Below, piece by piece: positions 36,414 to 47,279 of a stretch of 64,000 nucleotides of DNA (positions within the stretch are counted from its first letter, which is position 1; every line of letters begins with the position of its first letter). Source of the stretch: Paenibacillus phoenicis (GTDB taxonomy: Bacteria > Bacillota > Bacilli > Paenibacillales > Paenibacillaceae); assembly GCF_034718895.1 (NCBI RefSeq), contig NZ_JAYERP010000001.1, forward strand, positions 930,001-994,000, read 5' to 3'. Under the pieces are notes generated by a model. That model did no database searches. It was not told the origin of the DNA and saw only the letters and a list, made by a program, of their open reading frames with translations. The translations under genes and the position numbers were made by a program.

Positions 36414-36522
36414 TCCATTCCTAACCGAGAGTGGCTTGAATATATGACTATATGAGTATTTTACCTGATTACAATGAACACCAGTTTTTGAGTTTCGTAT
36501 TGTTTGAGAGGAGGACGAACCT

Positions 36523-38622
36523 GTGGCGGATTCACTCGTCATCGTGGAATCGCCTGCCAAGGCGAAAACGATTGGCAAATACTTAGGCAGCAAATACATC
36601 GTGAAAGCCTCAATGGGTCATGTTCGCGATTTGCCCAAGAGCCAAATTGGGGTTGAAGTAGAGAACGACTTCAGTCCGAAGTATATTACAATCCGTGGGA
36701 AGGGTTCTGTATTAAAAGAATTAAAGGATGCCAGCAAAAAAGTAAAAAAAATCTATCTGGCAGCCGACCCCGATCGCGAAGGAGAAGCGATTGCCTGGCA
36801 TCTGGCCCATGCGCTGGACGTGGATGAAAAGGATACTTGCCGCGTCGTATTTAATGAAATTACGAAGCAAGCGGTTAGAGACGCCTTCAAAAACCCGCGC
36901 CCCATCAACATGGACCTGGTGAACGCGCAGCAAGCCAGACGGATTTTGGACCGGCTGGTTGGTTATAAAGTCAGCCCGCTGCTGTGGAAGAAGATCAAAA
37001 AGGGGTTGTCGTTTGGCCGCGTTCAATCCGTAGCGGTGAAAATCATTTTGGACCGGGAGAATGAAATCTCTGAATTTGTTCCGGAAGAATACTGGAGCAT
37101 TACGGCGAAGCTGAAAACCGGAGGCTCTTCGTTCGAAGCGAAGTTTCACCAGTACCAAGGCGAGAAAATCGAGCTGAAAAACGAACAACAAGTTCAGGTA
37201 ATTCTGAAATCGATCGAGAATGCCAAGTTCAGCGTGGTCGATGTGAAGGAGAAGGAACGTCTCCGCCATCCGGCCGCGCCGTTTACAACCAGCTCCCTAC
37301 AGCAGGAGGCTGCGCGCAAGCTGAATTTCCGGGCAGCCAAAACGATGTCGATCGCCCAGCAGCTGTATGAGGGGGTTGACCTCGGCAAAGAAGGGACCGT
37401 CGGTCTGATCACTTACATGCGTACAGACTCGACGCGGATCGCCACTTCAGCCCAAGAGGAAGCAAAGCAATATATCCTGGAGAAATTCGGTGAAGCTTAC
37501 GCCCCTGAAACGCCGCGTCAGTATTCCAAGAAAGCCGCTAGTGCCCAGGATGCTCATGAAGCGATCCGTCCGACATCGTCGATGCGTGATCCGGAATCGG
37601 TGAAAGAGTTTACTACCCGTGATCAGTATCGGCTGTATAAATTGATTTGGGACCGTTTTATGGCCAGCCAAATGACGTCTGCCGTGCTGGACACGATGTC
37701 GGTGGATATTGCCGCCGGCGAAGCGACGTTCCGTGCGGTTGGGTCGAAGATCCGCTTCCCTGGCTTTATGAAGGTGTATGTGGAAGGTAACGACGATGGA
37801 AATGCCAATGAGGACGACAAGTTTTTACCGCCCCTGGAGAAAGGGGAAGAGCTGGCGAAAGAGTCGATCGAACCGAAGCAGCATTTTACCCAACCCCCGC
37901 CTCGTTATACGGAGGCGCGTTTGGTTAAAACACTGGAGGAGCTCGGCATTGGACGCCCTAGTACGTACGCGCCAACCCTAGAAACCATTCAAAAGCGCGG
38001 CTACGTGGCGATTGAGGACAAGAAGTTCGTCCCTACCGAGTTAGGCGAGCTTCTCATCGAACAGACGGAGCAATTCTTCCCGGAAATCCTCGATGTGGAG
38101 TTTACCGCCCATATGGAGGAGGACCTGGACCATGTTGAGGAAGGCTCCGAGGATTGGGTAAGGGTGCTGAGCGAGTTTTATAAATCGTTTGAGAAACGGC
38201 TTCGGGTTGCGGAAGAAGAAATGAAGGAAGTCGAAATCGAAGACGAGGTCTCCGACGAGATCTGTGAAAAATGCGGAAGACCGATGGTTTATAAATTGGG
38301 ACGTTTCGGGAAGTTTCTGGCCTGCTCGGGGTTTCCGGAATGCCGGAATACGAAACCGATCGTCAAGGACATCGGCGTCACCTGTCCGAAATGTAAAGAA
38401 GGCCATGTGGTCGAGCGCCGGAGTAAAAAGGGACGGGTCTTCTATGGCTGCGACCGTTATCCGGAGTGTGACTTTGTTTCGTGGGATAAGCCTTCACCGA
38501 AGCCTTGTCCGAAATGCGGTTCGATGCTCGTAGAGAAGCGAAATAAGCAAGGCGGGAAGCTGCAATGTACCTCCTGCGACTACGTGGAAGCCATTGAAGA
38601 TAACGACGATACAGATGATTAA
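36523..38622 (+). CDS. topA: DNA topoisomerase I
   Basis: A 699-residue type IA topoisomerase that relaxes negative supercoils. The Toprim domain opens with [19 protein letters not shown] and has the [14 protein letters not shown] acidic cluster. The active Tyr298 is in TYMRTDST. Three C-terminal zinc-ribbon repeats follow: CEKCG...CSGFPEC, CPKCK...CDRYPEC, and CPKCG...CTSC. The start is GTG with GAGAGGAGG upstream. Length is typical of Firmicutes. Confidence 0.97.
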   Translation: MADSLVIVESPAKAKTIGKYLGSKYIVKASMGHVRDLPKSQIGVEVENDFSPKYITIRGKGSVLKELKDASKKVKKIYLAADPDREGEAIAWHLAHALDVDEKDTCRVVFNEITKQAVRDAFKNPRPINMDLVNAQQARRILDRLVGYKVSPLLWKKIKKGLSFGRVQSVAVKIILDRENEISEFVPEEYWSITAKLKTGGSSFEAKFHQYQGEKIELKNEQQVQVILKSIENAKFSVVDVKEKERLRHPAAPFTTSSLQQEAARKLNFRAAKTMSIAQQLYEGVDLGKEGTVGLITYMRTDSTRIATSAQEEAKQYILEKFGEAYAPETPRQYSKKAASAQDAHEAIRPTSSMRDPESVKEFTTRDQYRLYKLIWDRFMASQMTSAVLDTMSVDIAAGEATFRAVGSKIRFPGFMKVYVEGNDDGNANEDDKFLPPLEKGEELAKESIEPKQHFTQPPPRYTEARLVKTLEELGIGRPSTYAPTLETIQKRGYVAIEDKKFVPTELGELLIEQTEQFFPEILDVEFTAHMEEDLDHVEEGSEDWVRVLSEFYKSFEKRLRVAEEEMKEVEIEDEVSDEICEKCGRPMVYKLGRFGKFLACSGFPECRNTKPIVKDIGVTCPKCKEGHVVERRSKKGRVFYGCDRYPECDFVSWDKPSPKPCPKCGSMLVEKRNKQGGKLQCTSCDYVEAIEDNDDTDD

Positions 38623-38626
38623 GATG

Positions 38627-38648
38627 AGCCCGCGTTTGTGCGGGCTTT
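38627..38648 (+). terminator. Weak terminator after topA
   Basis: AGCCCGC and GCGGGCT arms around an eight-base loop (TTTGT-type), followed by only TTG. It may attenuate rather than stop transcription into trmFO. Confidence 0.5.
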
Positions 38649-38695
38649 GAGACAGCTTAGAAATTCAGCATGAGATTTAGTAGGGGGACATGAAC

Positions 38696-40012
<1,317 letters not shown>

Positions 40013-40198
40013 TCCACCGTTTTTTTGCAATCTAGGGGGTAAACGGGTTATGCTGAAATCAAGGACGTTCATATGATAGAACTGGCCCATTATCATACGT
40101 AGTAAACGAACCCATTGCCTCAGTCCCTCCTGCGTAAATTCGAATTGATGAAAAACGTAAGGGCTGAGAACATACAAGAGAGGAAGGCGAACAAACAC

Positions 40199-40741
40199 AT
40201 GGAGCTATCTTTTCACGCTACAACGATTTGCGCTGTACGCCACAATGGCAAAGGCGCCATTGCCGGTGACGGGCAAGTCACGTTTGGTCAGAACGTCGTG
40301 ATGAAGCAAACGGCCAAGAAAGTCCGCCGGTTGTACCGCGGTCAAGTGGTTGCGGGTTTTGCCGGTTCGGTCGCCGATGCCATCACGTTATTTGAGAAAT
40401 TTGAGGGGAAACTGGAAGAGCATTCGGGGAACCTGCAGCGGGCAGCGGTTGAACTGGCCAAAGATTGGCGCCAGGACCGCGTGTTGCGCAAGCTGGAGGC
40501 TTTGATGATCGTCATGGACAAAACCGGGATGCTGCTGATTTCCGGCGGCGGGGAAATTATTGAACCGGATGATGATGTGCTGGCGATCGGGTCAGGGGGG
40601 AACTTTGCTCTGTCGGCTGCGCGGGCGCTCAAACGCCATGCTACAGGGTTGGAGGCGAAGGATATCGCCCGCGAATCCTTGCAGATCGCTTCGGAAATCT
40701 GCGTATATACGAACAACAACATTATTGTTGAGGAGCTTTGA
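40199..40741 (+). CDS. hslV: ATP-dependent protease subunit HslV (ClpQ)
   Basis: A 180-residue proteasome-like peptidase that works with HslU. It begins [20 protein letters not shown] and has [45 protein letters not shown], and [16 protein letters not shown]. Active HslV exposes Thr or Ser at residue 1 after loss of Met; in B. subtilis ClpQ it is Ser (MSSFHATTI). Here Met is followed by Glu-Leu before Ser4, so either the start is wrong or extra trimming is needed. The weak ribosome site AGGAAGG is 11 bases upstream and no better start exists. Confidence 0.93.
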   Translation: MELSFHATTICAVRHNGKGAIAGDGQVTFGQNVVMKQTAKKVRRLYRGQVVAGFAGSVADAITLFEKFEGKLEEHSGNLQRAAVELAKDWRQDRVLRKLEALMIVMDKTGMLLISGGGEIIEPDDDVLAIGSGGNFALSAARALKRHATGLEAKDIARESLQIASEICVYTNNNIIVEEL

Positions 40742-40776
40742 GTATCGTTGATACTATCGTGTCAGGGGGACGAATC

Positions 40777-42180
40777 ATGACCGAAAAAAATTTAACGCCA
40801 AGACAAATCGTAGCCGAACTGGATAAATACATCGTAGGACAGAAACAAGCGAAAAAATCGGTTGCTGTCGCGTTGCGGAACCGTTACCGGCGCAGCTTGC
40901 TCCCGGAGGAGGTTCAGGATGAAATTGTACCTAAAAACATCCTGATGATCGGACCGACCGGGGTGGGGAAGACGGAAATTGCCCGCCGTCTCGCCAAGCT
41001 GGTTGGTGCTCCCTTTGTTAAAGTGGAAGCAACGAAGTTCACTGAGGTTGGTTATGTAGGTCGAGACGTCGAGTCGATGGTGCGCGATCTCATCGAAACG
41101 GCGATCCGGACAGTAAAGCTTGAGCGTACCGAGAAGGTGAAAGATAAAGCGGAAGAGCTTGCGAACGAGCGCCTGGTTCAGATCCTGGTTCCTTCAGAAA
41201 ATAAAACAAAAGGCGTTCGCAATCCGTTCGAGATGTTGTTTGGGGGCGGTAACGGGGCGAACACCTCCGCTCAGGAGGAGCCGGAGGAAGACAGCACGCT
41301 GGCCGAACGCCGACGTCAGGTGCGCTTCAAATTGTTGTCCGGTCAGATGGAGAACGACATCGTGGAAGTTGAAGTTGAAGACAACACGCCAACGATGATG
41401 GATATGTTTGCCGGCCAGGGCAACGACCAGCTTGGCATGAACATGCAGGAAATGTTTGGCAATCTCCTGCCGAAACGCACCAAGAAGCGGAAGCTGACCG
41501 TCAAGGAAGCCCGCAAAGTGCTGACGCAGGAGGAAGCGGCGAAGCTGATCGACCAAGACGATTTGATTCAGGAAGCAATCACGCGGGCAGAGCAATCCGG
41601 GATCATCTTTATCGACGAAATCGATAAAGTTGCCAGCCGGGGACAGGGCTCGGGTCCCGACGTATCCCGTGAGGGCGTACAGCGCGATATTTTGCCGATC
41701 GTGGAAGGCTCGACGGTGATGACCAAATACGGTCCGATCAAAACAGATTATATTTTGTTTATTGCGGCAGGAGCTTTCCATATTGCCAAGCCATCTGACT
41801 TAATTCCTGAGCTTCAAGGGCGGTTCCCGATCCGGGTTGAGCTCGACAGCTTAACGCTGGAGGACTTTGTGTCGATCTTAACGGAACCGGAGAACGCCTT
41901 GACGAAACAGTATATTGAATTGCTGCGAACGGAGGATCTGGAAATCGAGTTCTCGGACGCAGCGATCCATGAAATCGCCCGTATTGCGGCCATGGTGAAT
42001 GCGAATACCGAAAACATCGGTGCCAGACGGCTGCACACCATCCTGGAGAAGCTCCTGGAGGATCTGTCCTTTGAAGCGCCGGAGCTGACGCTGGATAAAA
42101 TGGTCATCACTCCGGAATACGTGCGGGAGAAATTAGGAAATATTGCCCAGGATCGAGACCTCAGTCAATTTATTTTGTAG
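40777..42180 (+). CDS. hslU: ATP-dependent protease ATPase subunit HslU (ClpY)
   Basis: A 467-residue AAA+ unfoldase partner of HslV. Walker [10 protein letters not shown] lies at 59-67; [19 protein letters not shown], Walker B with [11 protein letters not shown], and the C-terminal sensor-2 [20 protein letters not shown] follow. The I domain (about 110-240) is charged. The ATG at 40777 follows CAGGGGG, 35 bases after hslV; an in-frame upstream TTG inside hslV is unlikely. A terminator follows. In Bacillus codY is next; here it is the flagellar operon. Confidence 0.96.
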   Translation: MTEKNLTPRQIVAELDKYIVGQKQAKKSVAVALRNRYRRSLLPEEVQDEIVPKNILMIGPTGVGKTEIARRLAKLVGAPFVKVEATKFTEVGYVGRDVESMVRDLIETAIRTVKLERTEKVKDKAEELANERLVQILVPSENKTKGVRNPFEMLFGGGNGANTSAQEEPEEDSTLAERRRQVRFKLLSGQMENDIVEVEVEDNTPTMMDMFAGQGNDQLGMNMQEMFGNLLPKRTKKRKLTVKEARKVLTQEEAAKLIDQDDLIQEAITRAEQSGIIFIDEIDKVASRGQGSGPDVSREGVQRDILPIVEGSTVMTKYGPIKTDYILFIAAGAFHIAKPSDLIPELQGRFPIRVELDSLTLEDFVSILTEPENALTKQYIELLRTEDLEIEFSDAAIHEIARIAAMVNANTENIGARRLHTILEKLLEDLSFEAPELTLDKMVITPEYVREKLGNIAQDRDLSQFIL

Positions 42181-42196
42181 AAAGATTCATGAACGT

Positions 42197-42236
42197 GGGG
42201 TTAGGGCCTTGTTTTTCAAGGACCTAATCCGTTTTT
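42197..42236 (+). terminator. Terminator after hslU
   Basis: GGGTTAGGGCCTTG pairs with CAAGGACCTAATCC (two non-canonical positions), followed by G and five T. It isolates hslVU from the flagellar operon. Confidence 0.88.
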
Positions 42237-42572
42237 CACAATTTTGACGAAAATTAGGCCACTTTGCCGTAATGGCGGGTGGTCTTTCTTATTGGATTTT
42301 GTTGGATAATGGCGATGATTATGTAAAAATTTCATTTTTGACCAAAAAACGAGATAAAGTATCGAAAGATAGGGCTTTTTTCTTATTGTAAATATGTCGA
42401 ATCTCCATGAAACTTAGGATATATGACATTATTAAACAAATTTCATGTTAGGACGTTAGAAAGACAAAAAGAAAGACATAATTAGCAAAAAATTGTCAAA
42501 AAAAGAGGATTTATTTATTGTTTGTAGAATCATTAATGATTAAGATCAAATGAGCCTAAGGGGGGAATTAAA
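42237..42572. other. AT-rich region upstream of the flagellar operon
   Basis: This 336-bp stretch holds no gene. It is much more AT-rich than its surroundings, with many A- and T-runs, and carries the likely sigma-A promoter described separately. No convincing sigma-D promoter (TAAA-N15-CCGATAT) was found, although TAAA blocks occur. Confidence 0.6.
42493..42521 (+). promoter_or_regulatory. Likely sigma-A promoter of the flgB-flhG operon
   Basis: TTGTCA (42493-42498) and TATTGT (42516-42521) with the ideal 17-base spacer, about 50 bases before flgB. The hexamers each differ from consensus at one or two positions. Confidence 0.55.
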
Positions 42573-42980
42573 GTGCAGTTGTTGAACGGACTGGGATTTG
42601 ACAGGCTTGAGACTGCCATCCAGGCCGCAAATCTCCGGCAAGGGGTTATCGCTAACAATATTGCGAACGTAGACACCCCTTACTTTAAGCGCTCCAGCGT
42701 GTCCTTTGAAAGCATGCTGCAAGCGGAAATGAACGGTAATATGCCGGCACTCCAAGGGAGAAGAACGGACGTGAGGCATTTCGTTATAGGACCAACGACG
42801 GAGGTTCCCGAGCCGGTGGTAAGTGTGGATCAGAGTACGGCAATGAACAACAACCAGAATAATGTCGATATCGACAGTGAAATGACCAAACTTGCCGAAA
42901 ATCAGCTGAGATACAATGCGTACATCGAACAATTGAACTATTTAATCAAAATGAAACGCACTGTCGTGGAAGGGAGATAA
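42573..42980 (+). CDS. flgB: Flagellar basal-body rod protein FlgB
   Basis: A 135-residue proximal rod protein, first gene of the flagellar operon. The N-terminal motif ANLRQGVIANNIANVDTPYFKR and the C-terminal helix (LRYNAYIEQLNYLIKMKRTV) are those of the rod family. A GTG start follows AAGGGGGGAA. It runs into flgC after six bases. Confidence 0.94.
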   Translation: MQLLNGLGFDRLETAIQAANLRQGVIANNIANVDTPYFKRSSVSFESMLQAEMNGNMPALQGRRTDVRHFVIGPTTEVPEPVVSVDQSTAMNNNQNNVDIDSEMTKLAENQLRYNAYIEQLNYLIKMKRTVVEGR

Positions 42981-42986
42981 TCGGAC

Positions 42987-43436
42987 TTGAATATCAGTGA
43001 TAGTTTTGGGATTAGTTCTTCCGCCTTAACCGCACAGCGTCTTCGCATGGATGTGATTTCCTCCAATATCGCGAATGCTGAAACAACCCGGGCTAAGATT
43101 GTAGACGGCAAGGCCGTTCCTTACCGGCGCAAAACGGTGGTCATGGCACCCAAGGAAATGGATTTCGACAGTGCCTTGAATTCAGTAATGGGTAAGGAAG
43201 TGAGCAGTCAAGGGGTGAAAATTACCAAAATTCAAGAGGACCCCTCACCGCTTAAACCGGTTTACAATCCGACCCATCCTGATGCGGACAGCGAAGGGTA
43301 TGTCTATATGCCTAATGTTGATATTTTGAAAGAAATGGTAGATATGATTTCGGCAACTCGCTCTTATGAAGCAAACGTAACGGCGCTTAACGCCAGTAAG
43401 GCGATGTTTACCAAAGCCTTGCAAATCGGGAAATAG
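42987..43436 (+). CDS. flgC: Flagellar basal-body rod protein FlgC
   Basis: A 149-residue rod protein. It has the N-terminal TAQRLRMDVISSNIANAETTRA and the FlgC-typical C-terminus MVDMISATRSYEANVTALNASKAM. A TTG start follows AAGGGAGA; it belongs to the tight flgB-flgC-fliE cluster. Confidence 0.95.
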   Translation: MNISDSFGISSSALTAQRLRMDVISSNIANAETTRAKIVDGKAVPYRRKTVVMAPKEMDFDSALNSVMGKEVSSQGVKITKIQEDPSPLKPVYNPTHPDADSEGYVYMPNVDILKEMVDMISATRSYEANVTALNASKAMFTKALQIGK

Positions 43437-43480
43437 ACCAAAAGTAGACTTACATAATTTGTGATTGGGAGTGTTGCACG

Positions 43481-43789
43481 TTGATCGAGAGAATGAGTTT
43501 TGACTCCTTGAAGCCGCTAACCGGAATGCAGACGTCCGGTAATGAACAGAACCTCACGCCTGCGCAAGCGATAAAGCAATTTAGCTCCTATCTAAACGAT
43601 GCACTGGAAGGAGTCGCTGCTCAGGAAGCCAATGCCCAACAAGTGAACAACCAGTTCCTGTTAGGAAAAGTAAGTGCCGACGAGATGATGATCGCCTCGG
43701 AGCAAGCCTTGTTAAGTTTGCAGTTGACTACGCAAGTCCGGAATAAAGTGATCGAAGCTTACCAAGAGATTATGCGTACGCAAATTTAA
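43481..43789 (+). CDS. fliE: Flagellar hook-basal body protein FliE
   Basis: A 102-residue adaptor between the MS-ring and the rod. The C-terminus is typical of FliE: FLLGKVSADEMMIASEQALL and SLQLTTQVRNKVIEAYQEIM. The start is TTG with TGGGAGTG eight bases upstream; an ATG four codons later is an alternative. Confidence 0.94.
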   Translation: MIERMSFDSLKPLTGMQTSGNEQNLTPAQAIKQFSSYLNDALEGVAAQEANAQQVNNQFLLGKVSADEMMIASEQALLSLQLTTQVRNKVIEAYQEIMRTQI

Positions 43790-43820
43790 GGATTGAAACA
43801 TGCTCGGATGAGGTGACATT

Positions 43821-45404
43821 GTGAATGAGAGAATTACACAGTACCGGGATCGATTTTTAGGGTACTGGAACCAATTTAGCAAAAAACAAAAAACGTTATT
43901 AGTCTCGACGGCGACTTTTATCCTGCTCGCGATCATCTTGCTGACGATTCAATTTTCCAAAACGGAATATGAAGTAGCCTTTACGGGTCTCGATTCGACT
44001 GATGCGGCAGGGATTATCAATTACTTGGAATCCGGCGGAATCTCGTACAAGCTTGGACCGGACGGTACGACCATTTCGGTGCCTAGCAAAGACGCGGCAC
44101 GGGTTAAGGTTGATGTCGGTTCACAGGGAATCGTACAGAACGGTTCGATCGGTTTGGAAGCCTTCAATGAAAGTTCTTCCTTAATCGGGATGACGGACAA
44201 TGAATTTAACGTCAAGTACAAAAACGCCATCAACGGCGAGGTCGAACAGCTGCTGAAGAGAATGCAGGGCGTTAACGATGCCAAGGTACTCATTAACTTG
44301 CCGGTAGAAAACGTGTTCGCTAGCCCGGATGAACAGGAGAAAGCGACAGCATCTATCGTCCTCACGTTCAAGCCGGGATATCGTCCGAATCAGGAAGCCA
44401 TCGATGGATATTTTAACTTGGTTAAAACGTCGGTCCCTAACTTGCCGGTGGAAAATATCTCGCTCTCCTCGAGTGATGATACGATCTTGCTTCCAAGCGG
44501 ACAAGGCGGGACGACAGGCTCACTGACCTCGGCGGTTCAAGAGAACATGGCGCTGCAGAAGAAGTTCGAAAGCGATGTGCGCCAAAGCGTAAAGCAATTC
44601 CTATCCAGACTGACCGGTCCGGATAAGATTGAAGTGCTGGTCGCTTCCAAGTTGAATTTCGACCAAGTTAGCCAGAAAGACAATCTGGTCACTCCAGTGG
44701 ATACCGAAAACATGAAAGGTATCGAGATCAGCGCACAAAAAGTGCAGAAAAGCTACACCGGATCGGCGAATCCAACGAGCGGGGTACCTGGAACTGGGGA
44801 AGAAGATGTTGTGAACTATCCTTCGTCGGAAACGAACGGCGGGTCTTCCTCGGAAGAAAGTTCGTCGACGATTAACTACGAGGTTAATCGAATTACGAAG
44901 GACATTATCGCCAGTCCCTATGTTATTAAGGATTTAACCATTAATGTGGCCGTTGAACCACCCGAAGGTCAGGAAACTTTGGATGAAAATACTCGGTCCG
45001 CGATCGAAAATATTCTGAAAAATATCGTTGGATCCTATTTGGCTGACTCTGGTACTACATATACAGACGAAGAATTGCAGAGAAAAGTTTCAGTGTTGTC
45101 TCAGCCATTCCATTCGGATACTGTCCAAAAAGCCGGGTTGAGTTTATCAAGCCCGTTGGTATGGGGAGTAGGAGGTGCAGCTCTGCTGGCGCTGGCCGGT
45201 CTCGGAATCGTCTTGTTCCGCCGCCGCAAGCAAGCGCAAGAAGAGGAAGAAGAGATCGCGCTGCCTCTTACGCCTGAGTTTCCATCGATCAATTTGGATA
45301 CAGTCACGAATGAGAACCAAGTGCGTAAACAGCTGGAGACGTTGGCCAAGAAGAAGCCTGACGAATTCGTTAACTTGCTTCGCACCTGGCTGGCTGATGA
45401 ATAG
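43821..45404 (+). CDS. fliF: Flagellar MS-ring protein FliF
   Basis: A 527-residue ring protein that spans the membrane. The N-terminal membrane helix (about 25-45) and C-terminal helix (about 445-465) enclose the periplasmic-type ring-building domains with FTGLDSTDAAGIINYLESGG and AKVLINLPVENVF. The C-terminal cytoplasmic tail (EFPSINLDTVTNENQVRKQL onward) binds FliG. A GTG start follows AGGTGA. A serine/glycine-rich loop at about 310-350 is low complexity. Confidence 0.96.
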   Translation: MNERITQYRDRFLGYWNQFSKKQKTLLVSTATFILLAIILLTIQFSKTEYEVAFTGLDSTDAAGIINYLESGGISYKLGPDGTTISVPSKDAARVKVDVGSQGIVQNGSIGLEAFNESSSLIGMTDNEFNVKYKNAINGEVEQLLKRMQGVNDAKVLINLPVENVFASPDEQEKATASIVLTFKPGYRPNQEAIDGYFNLVKTSVPNLPVENISLSSSDDTILLPSGQGGTTGSLTSAVQENMALQKKFESDVRQSVKQFLSRLTGPDKIEVLVASKLNFDQVSQKDNLVTPVDTENMKGIEISAQKVQKSYTGSANPTSGVPGTGEEDVVNYPSSETNGGSSSEESSSTINYEVNRITKDIIASPYVIKDLTINVAVEPPEGQETLDENTRSAIENILKNIVGSYLADSGTTYTDEELQRKVSVLSQPFHSDTVQKAGLSLSSPLVWGVGGAALLALAGLGIVLFRRRKQAQEEEEEIALPLTPEFPSINLDTVTNENQVRKQLETLAKKKPDEFVNLLRTWLADE

Positions 45405-45415
45405 AGGTGAATGTA

Positions 45416-46432
45416 TTGTCCAAAACATCGAGTCCGGTTTTGACCGGGAAACAAAAGGCAGCCATTTTGTTAATTACGTTAGGGCCGGAAGTGTCGGCGC
45501 AAATCTTCAAACATTTGCGGGATGATGAAATCGAGCAGCTCACGCTGGAAATTGCCAACGTCCGTAAAGTTGACAGCGCCGAGAAAGAAATGATTATGGC
45601 GGAATTCCACCAGATCTGCTTGGCGCAGGAGTATATCACCCAGGGGGGCATCACTTACGCCAAGGAAATTCTGGAGAAGGCGCTGGGCCAGTCCAAAGCG
45701 GTGGACATCATCAACCGTTTGACGGCAACCCTTCAGGTCCGGCCATTCGATTTTGCCCGTAAGGCAGATCCAAATCAAATTCTGAACTTTATCCAGAACG
45801 AAAACGCGCAGACAATCGCTTTGGTGTTATCCTATTTGCAATTTGAACAGGCGGCAGCCATCTTGTCTTCACTTCCTCAGGAGAAGCAAGCGGAAGTAGC
45901 GCGGAGAATCGCGATGATGGATAGCACGTCGCCGGAGGTCATCGCTCAGGTGGAACGCGTGCTGGAGCAGAAGCTCTCTGCTACGGTTACGCAGGATTAC
46001 ACCAGCGCCGGCGGCATTGAATCGATCGTCCAAATCTTGAACGGAGTCGACCGGGGGACGGAAAGAACGATTCTCGATTCGCTCGAAATCCAGGATCCCG
46101 AGCTGGCCGAAGAAATCAAGAAGCGGATGTTCGTCTTCGAGGATATCGTCAATATCGACAACCGTTCCATACAGCGGATTATCCGCGATATCGAGAACAG
46201 CGACTTGCAGCTTGCCCTCAAAGTGGCCAGCGAAGAAGTTCGCGAAGCGGTCTTCCGCAACATGTCGAAGCGGATGTCCGAGACGTTCAAGGAAGAGATG
46301 GAATACATGGGGCCGGTGCGGCTGCGTGACGTGGAAGAAGCACAAACCCGCATCGTAGCTACCATTCGCAGGTTGGAAGAAGCAGGTGAAATTATAATCG
46401 CCCGCGGCGGAGGAGATGACATCATTGTCTAA
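45416..46432 (+). CDS. fliG: Flagellar motor switch protein FliG
   Basis: A 338-residue rotor protein that contacts FliF and the stator. It starts with LTGKQKAAILLITLGPEVSA and contains PQEKQAEVARRIAMMDSTSP with the EHPQ-like region; the C-terminal torque domain has the charged RVAT-type helix (VRLRDVEEAQTRIVATIRRL). The TTG at 45416 follows AGAGGTG; a GTG three codons earlier overlaps the ribosome site. It ends inside the start region of fliH. Confidence 0.95.
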   Translation: MSKTSSPVLTGKQKAAILLITLGPEVSAQIFKHLRDDEIEQLTLEIANVRKVDSAEKEMIMAEFHQICLAQEYITQGGITYAKEILEKALGQSKAVDIINRLTATLQVRPFDFARKADPNQILNFIQNENAQTIALVLSYLQFEQAAAILSSLPQEKQAEVARRIAMMDSTSPEVIAQVERVLEQKLSATVTQDYTSAGGIESIVQILNGVDRGTERTILDSLEIQDPELAEEIKKRMFVFEDIVNIDNRSIQRIIRDIENSDLQLALKVASEEVREAVFRNMSKRMSETFKEEMEYMGPVRLRDVEEAQTRIVATIRRLEEAGEIIIARGGGDDIIV

Positions 46433-47279
46433 TTTGATCAAGGTGTCTCAATACGTACCGGTTGAAATCTTGAAGCAGCTGAATTTAGCCAAGGTTCATC
46501 CGACAACCGAGGACCCGTCATCCACTCACACCGAGAATCCGGTCGTTCAAGGTCCTTCCGCTGAAGATCTTGCGGCCGAAGAGACGAGACGTCAGATGTT
46601 GGCGGATGCGAAAGAGTTCGCCGAACGTCAGGTCAGGGACGCGGCGGAGCAAGCGGAACGCATGCTGGCCGAAGCACAGAAGCAAATCGAAGCCTGGTGG
46701 CAAGAGCGCCGTGAGCAGGATGAACAGATGATCGAAGCCGTTAAAGCGGAGGGCTTCACTCAAGGCTACGAGGAAGGGAAAGCGCAGGCCGAAGCAACGA
46801 TGCGCGCCCAGATCGAAGAGATGATGAATGAAGCTGGTTCCGTTCTGCAACAGGCTTATGTGGAGAAAGAACGCATCATTCAGGAAGCCGAGCCGTTTCT
46901 AGTCGAATTAAGCTGTGCGATTGCCGAGAAAGTCATCGACAAGCAGCTTGAGCTTAAACCGGAATACGTCATCGATCTGATCAAGAAGAGTCTGGCACGC
47001 AAACGCGAGCAAGGAATTTTGACGCTGTGCGTTTCGCCAAGCGATTTTGCCTTCGTGCAGGCGGCAAGGGAGGAGCTCAGCCTTGCCATCGACTCGCAGG
47101 CTGAACTTCAAATTTTGCCCGACCCGACCGTCAAGGATCGCGGCTGTGTCATCCGCTCCTCCTTCGGCAGCGTGGATGCCAGAATTGATACACAATTGAC
47201 GGAGATTAAGAAGGAATTGTTGCGGGTTTCTCTACAGATGGAGGAGCGGGGGCAAGCGAATGACGAGTTTGAAAGCTGA
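46425..47279 (+). CDS. fliH: Flagellar export regulator FliH
   Basis: A 284-residue negative regulator of the export ATPase FliI. A long glutamate/alanine-rich coiled coil (about 45-150) is followed by the C-terminal ATPase-binding domain with VELSCAIAEKVIDKQLELKP and LPDPTVKDRGCVIRSSFGSV. A TTG start nine bases after AGGAG is preferred; an ATG three codons earlier lies directly on that site. It overlaps fliG by eight bases and fliI by 20. Confidence 0.9.
   Translation: MSNLIKVSQYVPVEILKQLNLAKVHPTTEDPSSTHTENPVVQGPSAEDLAAEETRRQMLADAKEFAERQVRDAAEQAERMLAEAQKQIEAWWQERREQDEQMIEAVKAEGFTQGYEEGKAQAEATMRAQIEEMMNEAGSVLQQAYVEKERIIQEAEPFLVELSCAIAEKVIDKQLELKPEYVIDLIKKSLARKREQGILTLCVSPSDFAFVQAAREELSLAIDSQAELQILPDPTVKDRGCVIRSSFGSVDARIDTQLTEIKKELLRVSLQMEERGQANDEFES

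Noticed and set aside
42300-42480. Sigma-D promoter for the flagellar operon
   Set aside because: TAAA blocks occur, but none has a CCGATAT-like -10 at the right distance.
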